Source: Macropodus opercularis (taxonomy: Eukaryota; Chordata; Actinopteri; Anabantiformes; Osphronemidae). Taken from it: a stretch of DNA of 64,000 nucleotides. Shown here one piece after another: positions 22,999 to 35,830 of the stretch (its first letter is position 1; each line of letters begins with the position of its first letter). A program made the position numbers and the translations under genes. The stretch lies in contig CM061098.1 of assembly GCA_030770545.1 (NCBI GenBank), forward strand, positions 1,154,001 to 1,218,000. Direction: 5' to 3'. Under the pieces are notes generated by a model. It worked only from the letters and a program-made list of their open reading frames with translations. It was not told the DNA's origin and made no database searches.

Positions 22999-25900
22999 AA
23001 ACGGCAGCAAAAGAAAAACCCCACACATCAAATGAACCCTAAATTCTGGGCCAGTCTGGCCCAGGCCGGTCTGTGGGGCAAAGGGAGGAGGGTTGAGCAC
23101 TTTGTGTGGCTTGAAGGTTTGAGGGGACCTGGACTAGCTGGGGTGTTCATCGTGGGGTTTAAATGTCGATTTGGGGCATGTGCTGTAGAAGCTGATGGGA
23201 ACCAAGTGGTTGGGGTGGGGGGGGGGGTTCTTGCCAAGTGGCTACACACTGCCTTTCCAAAAACCTTTTACTTTGTCATTTTCTACTCTTTGACCATTGC
23301 GTCTCGATTTTAACACAACACAAATACTGTACAAGCGTCGATACGCGTGTTTTTCACCCGTTGAGATCCAACATCTCGATTGGTTCCCCCTCGTCTGTTC
23401 CCAGGCGATGGGGACCAATGACGAGCGAATCCTTCACGGAGGCGGAGATGACGCTGCCACCGTGTTCTCCAGTAGATGGCGCATGTTTTGTCTGTGTCAC
23501 TGGGTGTTTTCTACATTTCCAAGCCTGGTGTAGGTCTTTATATCGACATTGTTTTTAGGACATGTGCCTTCATATTAACTGTACGTGAGGGTTTCACTTG
23601 GTAGCATTCCAGAATACGACATCAGACACATTTGAAATATTGCACTTGATATACGGTGTTGGGATTTCTAAAAGTTAAACCTTCCCTGCTCCCTTTAAGG
23701 CGCCAGCTTTGGTTTCCTTCTTACCTCTGCTGTAGTTTACAGACAGTCACTTACAGCGGTTTTTAAGACTCGAGGCTTCATTCCGGCGACCAAATAAGAC
23801 TGTTTGATTTTCTAGATCTACTCGTAGCTCAAGTTCAAGGCCAAACCCAGTCATCCTGGTTTTTAGTGGGGTCCAACCAGACAATCAAAGCACTGACCCT
23901 GAGAACAGTTATTACGTTGGTTATTACGTGGTTATTACGCAGTCGGTCACAGTACGGTAGCTGTTCATTTGTACTTGCTACTGATGGGTCACTGTCTTTT
24001 TCATATTCACACATTTTGATTAAAATTGAACTTTTTGTGAATGTATTACCAGTTAATTTTATTACAGCAGCTGTGGTTTAAAACACAACTTAGCTAACCT
24101 CCCCTCATCCGTCGATGCCTAAAGGTACCTTGACTGAAAGACCAAAGAAATGCTGGTGAGACCTTTTCTTTTGTCACACGCGCGCCAGGAGAATCACTGC
24201 AGCCCATTGAACCAACGGACGCTCAAACGCGTCCTGGGACGAAAAGGGACTAAAACCTGTAGACTGAGAAAACTGGCCCACGGGTTCTCACCTGTCACTG
24301 CATGAAGAGCTGAGTGTGTTCTGCATCCTTTAACCCAACAAAACATCATAGTGAGTGACACATAGCATTCAAGTAGATGTACTGTAAATGGAAACGGTCT
24401 CTATTTAGTGAAACTACCTTAATATATGGACATCTATCAATAAAACAAAGCATGTTGGTTATTCCTAAAGATCCGGTGGCTGTTCAGATATTCATACGCA
24501 ACGATGTATGAATAATACATTGTTCCACAAGTCTGCAACGTAGAGTAACTTTATGGATAAGTAGGACTAACGATGAAGTTGTCACAAGCACTATAAAACA
24601 TTTTTTTTCCTTTTCTAGCTCAGATAGGATTTTCACTAGACAAAGCCATATTGTTTAGATTGCAATAATTATTTAAAATGAAAAAAAAAAATCAACATTG
24701 AAAGTAAACTGTCATCTTTGTTTTCTGTTACAAAAAGAAGAGATTGGCTTGTTTGTTTGTAAATCCTCATTGTTCTTGTATCTTTAAACATGTATACTAA
24801 TGTATACGCAAAGATGATGTGTGTAGAAAAAAGCAGCCATTGTTGTACTTGTCTCAGTGTACATGTGTACTGTAAGTGTGTGTGTGTCTTTCTACTTGTC
24901 TGTGACGTGAGGCCATGTCGATGATTCATGTCGTCCTGGTTTATACTATGTAAAAGTGTCTTTGAACTATTTGTGCACCGGCGGACGCAGGGGCCATGTC
25001 TGAAAAATAATGCTCAGCACATTCCTTTCAAATGATAGCATGCGGATATTTGGTCCAGAGGAAACTACACCAAATGTAAAAAGACAAAAAATAGCCACGT
25101 TCTTGTTTGTGAGTCTCCAGACAGCAGAATCTGTGCATTGGTTCCAGAAGGATTCACTGTGTGATGGGTTTGTTGATGAGGTTTAGGGCTGCGAACATGG
25201 GAACCCGGGGCCTCGTGTAACGTGAGATGAGGCTGGATGTGTTTTTATGGTGCACAATCAACTCTGAATGCTTCTGAAAACAAAATGGGAGGTGCAAATA
25301 TAAAAAAGAATACTGCAACCAGGATCAGCGTTTTTTTAAAATTTTAATTTATCATGCAAATGTGCACGTCTGTGCAGAAGAGAGATTGACCTTAATGTAG
25401 TCATGTTGCTCATCTTCATAAACAGCAGCTGAGTTAGAACCAGGCATGAGCATCAGCCACGCAGAATAAAACGGGCCGAGGCCGTTTTAGTGCCGTACGC
25501 TTTGAGTCTAATGCGAATCACTTTCCTTTCCTTATTATTCCTTACATGAACACAGGGAGGCCCACGATGCAGCCACAGGAATAAGCTTAGTCAAGCTTTT
25601 CATACGGTGGATCTTGAACTAGGCTTAATTCTCGGGCCCTTCATGGAAACTACAGCCATACATCCTGTGTAGATAAACCCGTCTCGAGGCGTCACAGCAT
25701 GTGAACTGCCTTTCAAAAGGGCTATTACATGTCATCTGTGTGTGAGCTTAGTCCTGACTCGTCTGTGGCTTCTGTGCTTTTTTCTGTGTGACGTGTTTGT
25801 TTAGATTTGGTCTTGTTGCATGAGGGTGAATAGCAATGTGCTGTTTTTGTCTTATGTTTCTGATACAGCAGAGTAAAAGCAGGGACGCGTTTCTTTAAGC

Positions 25901-27056
25901 AGGGGGCACAAACAAAGATCTGAGGATTTTACAAGGCAGTTAATTTGCATATTCTCCAGACATACAAGTAGATGTGTAGATTTTGAGACTCAAAGCATTT
26001 AAATAGTTCCAACTATTGAAATCTTGGCTGGTGTTCCTCTGCAACATCTCAACTCAAAGGCGTCCACTGTTGGGATGGTTTTAGAGGAGACTGCTCCTAA
26101 AATTAAAAGCATCTTCTGCTCTACAAAAGTTGAGATTCTCCATTAAGTTTTGAGATGCTTCTCAACGCGGATGAATCGATGCTTGCAAATACAAAAGACG
26201 TAACAGAAAGCAGTGACCGTGACAGGGAGGATACTTTAGAATAAGCCTTCATACTTATCCAACTCCAGACGAGGCTACGCTCAGTTTATCTAAACGCTGC
26301 ATTGATGCCATGACATTAATTGATTGTGTAACATTATTATTCTGATCATTACTGCAGCTGCTCTGCTGAGTCCTGCCAGATGAATGAAAGCTTAATGTTT
26401 CACCAAGCTCATTCCTCCACGTTCACTTTCCCTGCAGTGAAAGTTGGTGTTTCACTGAGCTCAGCTGTTACTGTGAAGACAAACTCTTTCGATACATTCC
26501 AGACTTTTTGCCATTTGCACTAGAATACACTGAAATGTTACGCTGACACTGTTATGGCATCTAGAAACTATTGACTAACTATTGAAGGATGACTGTCATT
26601 GACTGAGCAGGAACTGGACGTAACATTCAGACTCCCCTCCATTAGCAGGGTTCACTACATCAGTACCTGAGGGGTCAGAGGTCACTTTGGGTATTTGTGC
26701 CAACCAGTACAATTGGTGTTCACTGATATGTTGATGATGTGATTCTGTCTTGGTGGCTTAAGCGACTAATGAATGACCACAACATTTGAAGGATGTAGGA
26801 GAAACAACATCATTTGATTCCATTCAGATGAAGAGGGGGTATAGATTTTCCTGTAACTGACCTAAGAGGCTCTTTAGTTTTAATTCAGGTTGAATATCAT
26901 TTTTCAGGTTGCATAGGTAAGAATGTGAAATACAGGTTTTTTCTTTAAATGCATGTCATGAATTATGTGGAGCCCAGTCACGGTAAAGCTGTCTCTTCAA
27001 TGGAAATGACTCATTCTTTCTGGAAATGAAATGCATAATACTGATAAAAAAATAAA
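22999..27056 (+). other. cplx2: Long A/T-rich 3' UTR of cplx2 (end uncertain)
   Basis: After the stop the sequence has no coding frame and grows A/T-rich. Poly(A) hexamers AATAAA occur at 24439-24444, 25465-25470 and 27051-27056, so 3' UTRs of about 1.45, 2.5 or 4.05 kb are possible. Mammalian CPLX2 also has a multi-kilobase 3' UTR. The stretch holds a G11 run at 23217-23227, a CTCF-like CCAGTAGATGGCGC at 23469-23482 and three near-perfect GTTATTACG repeats at 23908-23940. Only transcript data can place the real end. Confidence 0.5.
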
Positions 27057-28565
27057 AAAAACTGTTTATAAAGGAGTGTTCACACTTGTGTTTCATACTT
27101 TCAGTGTCTCTAATATTAATTAAAATATTATTTTAACTTATTTTTCTTATGTTAAACCTGTTCTTGCATCAGTTTAATCCATGTTACCAACAATGCATAA
27201 AGTGAATAAAATTACTGATGTTTTCACATTATATCATCAGTAATAATATCATATAATCTTTTGTGTTTATGTTTGCAGATGTGAGCCACATGTCTTATTA
27301 GACGAAGGCCTGTAATGCGACAGGCTGTTTCCCCTCATTACACGAACAATCTGCCACTTTTCATTTAAATGCACAGGTGTGTTCAAAGGACGACAAGTGG
27401 TTTTGGCCTCTGAAACGTGGATGGTGTGTAAAGATTCCTCGGTCTCCTGCTGTTGAACATCCTTCCTCCTTCTCTGCTTCTGTCTCAGTGTTGTAGCTGA
27501 TGAACCAGCAGCAGATCAGTGCGTGCGGAGGCTGCTCTGCCGTTTCTTCGGGCTAAGTCTTTTCCTGTCAAGGTGCTTTGAATGGCAAACAGCTGAGCAG
27601 CGCTTTTCTGTCTCCTCCAACTCAAGGCATTAACATATAGAGCGAGAGAAAAGCAGATTAGCTGTTTATTTCTGCTAATTCTCACATTTAGCTGTGGCAG
27701 TTTAAATGCCAAGAGCAGAGCTTGTATAACAGCCTGTGTTCTTTTAATCTGTAATTCTGAAGGCAAGCACATGTTATATTTCCATTGTGTTTCTGCTCAA
27801 ATTAGCAAAACAGTCCCGAGGGGAGTTTTCTGTGGAATGTGAAATGCTCAGCAAAGTGTCAACTTTAATACTGATAATGGGAGAATGTCTCTTCCACGGA
27901 CAGCACAGCTCTAGGGAGACCTACTGCAGCAGATCTGAAGGAGTCACTCATTGGTGTGGTTTGGTTCACTTTCTCTTCCGTTATCTGCTCATTTGGTCCA
28001 ACTCCCGCGTTTTGGATGGGAAATGAAAACATGTTTGGGCTCCTTTAGGATTGAATTGTGTCTTGATATTGGTGCCAGAGTGAAGCAACAAGGCCTCAGG
28101 GGTATGAAGCAGCTTAGAATAGGTTCATCCTATTCTATAAGGACGAGAGGACGAGTGCAGTAGTTTAGTTTTGCGCTGATGTTGGAGTAAAGTACCCGGA
28201 TTATCCGAAGTGTCTTTATTAGATTTGAGTGAATTCGTTTTGCAGCACTGCAGGAACCAGCAGCTGATGAAGGCTGGGACCTTGTCGGGTGCTGCCATCT
28301 AGTGGACACTCGTGCACATTACTGGCTCAGGTCAACGTGTTTGCTGTACTTGTGACGGTGACCTCACATGGCCAGACTCTTATCAGCAGCTGGAGTCAGT
28401 CTTTCCCCATCTGGTTCCAAATCTGCTTTGGACATGTAAACATGACATAGATTCATGTTTATCTGCTATGAGCTTCTTTATCGATGTAGCTGACACAAGT
28501 CAACGCGAGGTCACGAGCTGTATGCAACTCCAAGAAGAGCAGATGCATCGATGTGCTTAAAGGCT
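27057..28565. other. Spacer between the convergent cplx2 and slc25a48 3' ends
   Basis: No gene is seen. A CTCF core match lies on the minus strand at 28291-28305 (minus strand reads CCACTAGATGGCAGC). Remaining frames of 70-95 codons look random. Confidence 0.45.
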
Positions 28566-30174
28566 TTTATTACATGTACAGTAAAGGTTAAACATGAGAA
28601 ATGTGCATTTTGCTGTTGCAGTGTTGGCTCATAAGCAGATGATGCAGGACATGTTGACGTTGTTAGAACTTATGGTTTAACTGTTGCAGGAAAGAATTTC
28701 TTACACATTGGAACAATGGTTCACGTAATATTCATATTAGAGGACAGATTCCTTTTAGAAGACATTTACTCTGCTGCAAAGCAAGCGGTTAAACACTGTG
28801 TGGGGGAAAGTTAAAATTAACTCGTAAAACTCACTTTTCTTAATATAAGAAACACAAATCTGTACAAATACACAACAAGATGAACAACGATGAATGTGCA
28901 GTGACATCGTTTTAACGCTACGGTCATCTTCAGAGCAAGCAGCTAATTATTTCATTGCAAACTTAGAGTCTAGAGTCCAAGTGTAAAATTCATATAGAAT
29001 GTCATTTTAAAATTCATAAAGAAATCAAGTTGGGGTTTTTCTGAATAGAAAAAAAAAACAGAAAAGCAACTACCAAAAGTTAGGCAAACAGTTGTTGTCC
29101 ATCTTCGGCAGGATTTCTCTGTCTAGCTGAGGGCAAAGTGCACAGCTCCTTTCACCAGATTGATTGTACAAACACCAGACAGTTCCCAAAAGCACTTGTG
29201 GTTTATTTTTAGGCCACTGGTTTTGGGTAAAAACAATCAGAAAATATAGTATAACAGTTCTTTTTTATGTCTAGATTAAATATGACACCTATTTACAGCA
29301 TACACTGAAGTGAAGCATAAAAACTTTACGGCCAACGTTTGTGTAAATGTCACGACAACTTTTGATCTGAAGATCAAAATCAACGTGAACTGTGTAAAAA
29401 CAATTTTGTTCTGCTTCTCTGGTGTAGAGAAGACGTTGCTTCCACGAAGAAGGTGCAGATGTGCAAGCAGAGCTTCATAAAAGTTATGTCAGGCAGATGC
29501 CAAACAGACCACGTCACCTGGTCTCCACCAGAACTAGTTTAGACAAGCACGCAGGGTTCTTTGGATCAAGGTTTAAAAAAAAGGTAACGAACCAACGCAT
29601 CCTCAACAATTAGGAGAAGCCGCGTGTTCCCTTAACCGTCATTACGGGAACAAAGGTGTCTGAGTTTTCACTCTATACTTGAGAGAGCAGGGTTTATAGG
29701 GACGGACACAAAAACCCTCGACGGTTGATAATCCAGCACGTCACTGGGTAATTATCCCATTTGGAATCACCTTTAAAAGACTAAAATTAAGATAATATCG
29801 TAACAGGAGTTAAAATAATTCGAAATAACTCTGAGTTAGCCTGGCAGGATTAAATGTTCTGCCACAAAGAAATGACGTGTTGGCACAAGCTGAGCCGAGA
29901 CAGAACACAGTAACCTGATACCACAGTTAAAGGTGCAGTAATAGTGACCCAACCTGATGGGCTCAGTTGGACGTTGCTGAATGTGGAGGGAGCTGGTCAG
30001 GTAATGTCTGAGCAGGCGGACGCAGCTCTGCCAGGAAATGTCCAGAGAAGGTCACACTTCCACAACAGACGAAGCGTTGAAGTTGAGCTTTCTGGAGCAC
30101 GGGATGATTCTGGTGCTGCTGAGCTACAGCTACTGTGATGACTAGTGTGTTGGCTCAGACTGTCTGGAGTTAGA
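28566..30174 (-). other. slc25a48: Probable slc25a48 3' UTR
   Basis: Downstream of the slc25a48 stop on the minus strand, AATAAA hexamers (TTTATT on plus) occur at 29202-29207 and 28566-28571. This suggests a 3' UTR of about 1.0 or 1.6 kb. The DNA is A/T-rich and has no coding frame. Which signal is used is not known. Confidence 0.45.
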
Positions 30175-33100
30175 TCATTTTACCACAAACATTTTGTCTT
30201 TGTCCTGGAGGCTGCTGAAGAACTGCAGGGAGAGCTCATAGGTCAGGAACATGGTGGCACACATCGGGAAGCCTCGAATGGCGTTGACCGACGCTCCGCG
30301 GAAGAAGACCTGAAGGTACAAGACAACCGTCATACAAGTTGGATTACGTTTATCGAATGCACAATTTTACACAATACATGTGACCAGTCATAGAAAAGTG
30401 CTGCTACTAACTTTAATGGCTCAAGTGTATTAAACAGCCCAGTTGTGATGGTGAATAAGCAAAAGCTACAGCTCGTTCACTTTTATACTAATGCTGTAGA
30501 TTTGGTTGCCAGCAGCGGCTCCATTGCTTCGTGTGCTTATCTTTTCGCTTTTTGCACATTTTGTCATTAACAGGATTTTATTGATCATTATTGATATATT
30601 GCAAGTTTCTGAAAACAAAGGACAACACATTAGCCACCTTTTATAGGACATTGTCCTGTAATAACCTGCGTCCATGAAGCCACTGGCTCAGAACATTAGT
30701 GCCTTCCTGCTATTGATCACACAACTGTTTGTCATAACAGAAAGAAAGAAGCTTGTCTGCATGTGGTGACCTTTGATCGATCATCCTTTCTAACACGTTT
30801 ATATTATAGTCATGACATTTTGACCATTCATACAGTGTTGAAATGGTGCAGTACTTACAGCTGTGACGCTTTCTGCTCTTAGCTTATCCCTCAGCTGTGG
30901 AGGCTTCACTCACCTGTACTCCTTCAGTCTTGTAGCTGTGGATGATGCAGTGTAGGATTCCTCTGTACTTCCTCTGCAGCTGAGTGTCGGCCTGCATTCG
31001 ACTCTTCACCACGTCTGCTGGGGTGGCAGTGACCCAGGAAATGGACCCTGAAATACCGGACAACCTTGAGCTCAGATTGTCAACAAGATGATGCCATAGA
31101 AAGACAGAGCTTAATTTGAATTGTTTGTGTTTCAGTGATCGTGTCTGTCAGAAAACTGAGGCTGAGTGCTGAAATGTAAACTAAGGTTAGAACAAGAATA
31201 CCACACATGCACATAAACATATAGTTTACATTAATGATGGGCCAAACTAATCTGACGCATACGGCAGCTGATTTCAGAACATGATTGTGATCTTAAGCGC
31301 TTGGTTTGTAACCTTTCCTAAGACGACTTTGTGACCTTTTGCAATAACGCTGCTCTGAGCTATAAAGTCTGAAAGTCACCCTAGTAAACTATAAAACCAC
31401 TTTAAGCTGAGGTATGATTTACCTGACACGTATTTATATATATACACACACACACACACAAGACCTTTATGAGACAATAAGCAACTATTCAGAGACTCTT
31501 CACACAGATGTCAATAAAAGGCCGATCTACACCCACCGTCCATCCTGCTGCCTCAGCTGAGCTGTACGTCAAACAATGTGGACGTTTTGTATCTGCACGA
31601 AAGAAGTTTCCAGGAAATGTCTCAGGTGTGGTAAGTTAAACATTAAAATACTGGGCGACTGCCTCATAGATGTTTGACCTTGTTTTTGAAGCCAATCCTT
31701 TATTTCTTATTTAATCATTTTATCTTATTTCTTTCTTGTGGCCTATTATTCCACACACATCTAACAAAATTAAAGACATGGACTTTATTACAAATACTTC
31801 TCTTTCACTATGAGTCACAATTGTGACACACATTAGCTGGGAACCAATTTAAAGAGGTGGTTTAAATAAGTTTTTGAAGGGCACAAAACCTTCTCCTAAT
31901 ATAAAGCACTGCAATACAACTAATCACCTCTCAGATTTAACCTAAAGACTGAGAAATTATAACTTATAACAGCAAAAGTGCTGTTCCTAAAAATGTGGCC
32001 AGTGACTAAACAAAGCAAATATACAACATAAAGAGGTCAAACAACAAATGCTGCTACAGTAACACATGTTGCGACACACCTTGAAATGTAGCTGCCCTTT
32101 CAAACCAAAGCACAACATCAGCAGTTTCAAGTCCTGCGGTATATGAATCAGTAAGTATTAAACGTTCTGACAGCGTCCTGCCCTGTGACCGTGACCAAGT
32201 CCTCCACCATGATCACAGCAACACGAGACGCTTACCTGCCAGCCCTCCAGCGAGGCAGATGGAACAGGGGTGGGGGCTTGACGTGGAGTCTGGCTTTAAC
32301 AGGTCACAGAAGATGGTGTAGGGGATAAAGTAGAGGGTGTATCCGGGGATGTCCCTCAGCAGCATGGCCCCAGCCCCTCTGTACAGGCCCTGGAGCCCCT
32401 CTGTCTGCAGGATGCTGCTGATGCAGTGGACGGGGCCTCGGTAGAGCTGCTGGCTGGGAATGTTGACGGAGCGCAGAGGGATGTTGGTGCCATTTGAAAC
32501 GCTGCCCGCCAGCTGCAGGTTCTCTGTAGAGCAGGAATAAAACATTTAAATGCACCGGTTTCATTTCAGTAGTTGTACAAAGCAAACACGCGCAGGTCAG
32601 ATCCTGACTCACTAACCCAGGACCCTGTGGATACGCTCCAGCACTGACCCAGGATCTGCTGCTACATTGAAATGGTGTTGAACGCGTTTCAGCTGAACTT
32701 CTGTTGCAGTCATTTAATCTTGGGGATGTGAGCGTGTGCGTGACTGGTTGTGCATCTATGTGTGTGACCCTGTGACAGACTGGTGACCTGTCCAGGGTGG
32801 ACCCTGCCTCTCGCCCACAGACAGCTGGGACAGGCTCCAGCTCACCCACGACATCCGTCATTTGATTCAAGCTTCTCCATCACACCCAACAATCTGTTCC
32901 TGTCTTTCAATCTCTGGCCCAGAGGTCACTGGTGTGTAGCACGGCAAGCTAGTGAAGAGACGTCAACAAAACCACATGTCCGCGCATTATTAGTCTGCGT
33001 TTACAGGTAAATAAACGGTGGAGCTCTGAGGTAAACTACACTGAACCAGGCCCCGGGTTCACAGTAACGTTACCACTGGTCTCAGTGTGTTAAGGAAAAA

Positions 33101-35525
33101 GATAAAATACTGGACAGACTGATAAACAGAAAAAAGAATCACGAAGACGGTCCGTCTCATGGGAACGGAGACTGTAGGACACGTCAGTCTGGAGACACGT
33201 CGGCATGTTGGCTGGGGAATCAGTGCTTGCTCCGCTTTTTATTACCAGAGGGGGAACCGATCGCCAACACCCTCAAAACAAACTCAGACGTTACCTGCTA
33301 GAACCATCTGCGTCTGCATCTGCAGTCTGATCTTGACCAGGTCCACGGGGGCTCCCAGGCTCACGGACACCAGCCCTGTCAGCATGCTAGCCACGGCCAG
33401 GTCCTGCAAGCCACACGGATGCCGGCCGTCACCGTGGCGATACTTGCTAATCAGTCTCTGGGTGTTACTGAAAAAGCCAAACACCACTGAGTTGTACACA
33501 GCGATGCTGGCCAGAGGGAAGGACATGCCCTTAAAGAAGCCCGTGACCTAAAAACAGAAGACAAACAAACACAGAACCAAGACAGTTACGTCTGTTTTTT
33601 GGGTTTTCACATAAAGGCTTGGTAAAATAACTGGACAGAGAAAACTGAAACTCTAACCTACACTTGGTGTTTGCTAAACTGTGCCAACAATGCACAGAAT
33701 GCTACATGCGGCGAAGTCGCTGCCAAATATTTTCAGTCTTCCTTGTGGGAAGTTTTTCCTTCCAGCAGAGAGGAAGGCTGGATTTTAGGACACACGTGTT
33801 AAAACTTAAACACAGCTGTGCATTGACTGAGCCCATCAGAGAAAAGCACATCTTAGCGCTGACGCCTCTCTGGAGCCAGTTTGAAAGTTCCAGCCCGTTG
33901 TGTTATTCACAGAACCAGACCTGTGGCACAGCTCCACTCGGTTTCACTGTAGCTGTAATATATAAATAAGGCTGAGAGCAGCTCGGTTGTTCGGAGGGAC
34001 ACAGACTAGCAGCAGACAGCGTGGACATGTGGAAAGAGAGCTGCACAAAAGCACAACACGCAACATGCTGTCTAAAGTAACAGACGCTCTGACCGGAGCG
34101 AGTGTGAAGACACCGGGCAAAGGCCGAAGACACTGATGATTATTAAAGCTCAGAGACACAACCAACTCCAACACAAAGGCAAAGTCTCAACCGTTACCGT
34201 TTCCTTCCTGTAGATGGTGAGGATGCAGTGCAAAGTGTTTTTGTAGCCTTTTCCCGCCTGGAGCCGCGTCTGAATGAGAGCGAAACATGAGCATCAACAG
34301 GATGAAGCACGATTCCTAACTTATGGAAAGAAGCCTGTAAATGCGTGTAACCACAGTTACTACGTCCTTCGCCTCTGGCGCCTTCTCAGGGCACTGAACC
34401 GTTTCAGTCTGCGACAAAGAAATCAGGAGGTGCTGGGTGATAAAACAACGCTTCAGTACCTTGACTGTGTCCAGCGGGTGTCCGACGACCACACTGGAGG
34501 CTCCTGCAGCCAGAAGAAAGACACAGGAGGGAAAGATTATTGCACAAAATACCAGAGGAAAAAAAGGATCAAGTTGCCAAGAAATGTTTGATGGAGGAGA
34601 AAAGAATGTTTTAATGTAAAGGCAAACTCAGGAGAAAGCTGGAAAAAAAACAGAGATGGAGCAACAGACTGGTCTGGGATTTACGTGGCGACTATAATGC
34701 AGGACTGACGCTGACCCCACGTCTGTTCTGCTGATTCCGGTTTTGTGCACTGGAGCTGGTGTCTATGCAACGTGGAGCCGTTGCCTGCTACTAACCCACG
34801 TCATCGGGTCAGTCGGTTGTGTAAGACAGAGCAGAGCCGCTCACGCTGGTCAACTCATCCAGCCTCGTTACCAGAGATGCAACGTTGGCCCTCGGACCAG
34901 CTGAAGCCTTTTCTGGGTCACTGGGGTCAGAGTCAGCCTCTAGCTCGCACACAGCTGCTGTTACAACACAACGTTTATTATTCACGCAAACAGAACCGAC
35001 GACAGTTCAAACGCTGCAGCAACACTTTTATTAAATGAACATGATCCAATGTGTTTAGTTAAAGAGGTTTCATAGATTGAACCTCAGTGTCTGAGAGCGT
35101 GAGATCATTTAAGCAGCATCTGGGTGAACTCGACTGGACAAGGAGCCATTTCAGCTGCTTTCAACTGAACTGTATCACCATCCTGCCCCAACAACCTACT
35201 TTCTGTTTACGCAACCCGTCCAGCCGCTGCGCCCCCAGCGGCCAGGCCCGGGGGGGGGGGGGGGGGGGTCCCTCTATTGTTTACGCCACACGCAGAACAT
35301 GCGGGGCAGCAGAACTTTCTCTGCACAATGACGTCTACTGGCGGAAGCTCGGGTTCCGACGCCGCGATTTCGTTCTTGCAACATGATTCGGTCGAACACG
35401 CAGAATGGACTTTTTCCTGCAGCCCCACGGACCCGAACACTCCCCGCGCGTCCCCCGGGTAAAGGCTCACCACCGATCCATCCTGCGACGAAGTCATCCA
35501 CCCGAAAGTTCTGGGAGGTCTGCAT
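30175..35525 (-). CDS. slc25a48: Solute carrier family 25 member 48 (mitochondrial carrier), seven exons
   Basis: SLC25 proteins are six-helix carriers of the inner mitochondrial membrane; SLC25A48 has been linked to mitochondrial choline import. Reading down the minus strand, exons are 35525-35471, 34503-34460, 34269-34198, 33547-33295, 32523-32236, 31047-30914 and 30309-30175, all GT-AG and in phase, giving 326 aa (human 311). The three carrier signatures PX[DE]XX[KR] are present: PLDTVK at 28-33, PVDLVK at 124-129 and PADVVK at 247-252. Diagnostic SLC25A48 stretches include DDFVAGWIGGASS, KGMSFPLASIAVYNSVVFG, KIRLQMQTQ and RGAGAMLLRDIPGY. The extra length lies mainly in the loop around residues 142-168. 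Ala at position 2 of the third signature replaces the usual hydrophobic residue but should not disable it. The gene is tail to tail with cplx2. Confidence 0.94.
31434..31461. repeat. (TA)n(CA)n microsatellite
   Basis: A short compound TATATATA and CACACACA run in the slc25a48 intron between exons 5 and 6. The rest of that 1.19-kb intron shows nothing notable. Confidence 0.9.
32766..32855 (+). mobile_element. LINE (L2/CR1-like) 3' tail fragment
   Basis: The segment reads CCTGTGACAGACTGGTGACC, then TCCAGGGTGGACCCTGCCTC and AGCTGGGACAGGCTCCAGCT. This is the familiar 3' tail shared by fish L2-type LINEs and SINEs that borrow their tails. It lies in the slc25a48 intron between exons 4 and 5, antisense to the gene, and is cut off before the usual tandem end. 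I identify it from remembered consensus, so the family name is approximate. Confidence 0.65.
35250..35268. repeat. G19 homopolymer in slc25a48 intron 1
   Basis: Nineteen consecutive G on the plus strand (C on the transcribed sense strand of slc25a48), about 200 bp inside intron 1. Runs this long are rare and can form a G-quadruplex. They are also a common site of sequencing and assembly length error. Confidence 0.95.
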
Positions 35526-35830
35526 CTTCAGCTCCGAGCGGGTCCAAACCTCCGCCGGGCTCCTGTCATTAGCGAGTCCGAAACACCCCCGACGCTACAA
35601 AAAGCCCAAACTGAGCGAACGGATCGCGCAGGTCAGAGATAAGTGAAGTGAGATAAAACAGAAGGGTGTGACCCCGCGCAGCAGGTTGACTCAAACAGCC
35701 AATCAGAACCGAGCATGAGTCTGCGCGACAGCTCGTTCGGCCAATCACACGCGGGTTCTCCAGATCTCCGCAGCCTATAGAGACGCAGTCATGGAAATGA
35801 GCCATGAGGAAAACGGAGGCTGGAATGTGA
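35526..35830 (-). promoter_or_regulatory. slc25a48: slc25a48 promoter region with two CCAAT boxes
   Basis: Upstream of the slc25a48 start lie two plus-strand CCAAT boxes at 35699-35703 (CCAATCAGA, an excellent NF-Y match) and 35741-35745 (CCAATCACA). They are 42 bp apart, about four helical turns. The surrounding DNA is moderately CpG-rich and has no TATA box at a useful distance. The promoter role is inferred from position; the exact start is unknown. Confidence 0.45.
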
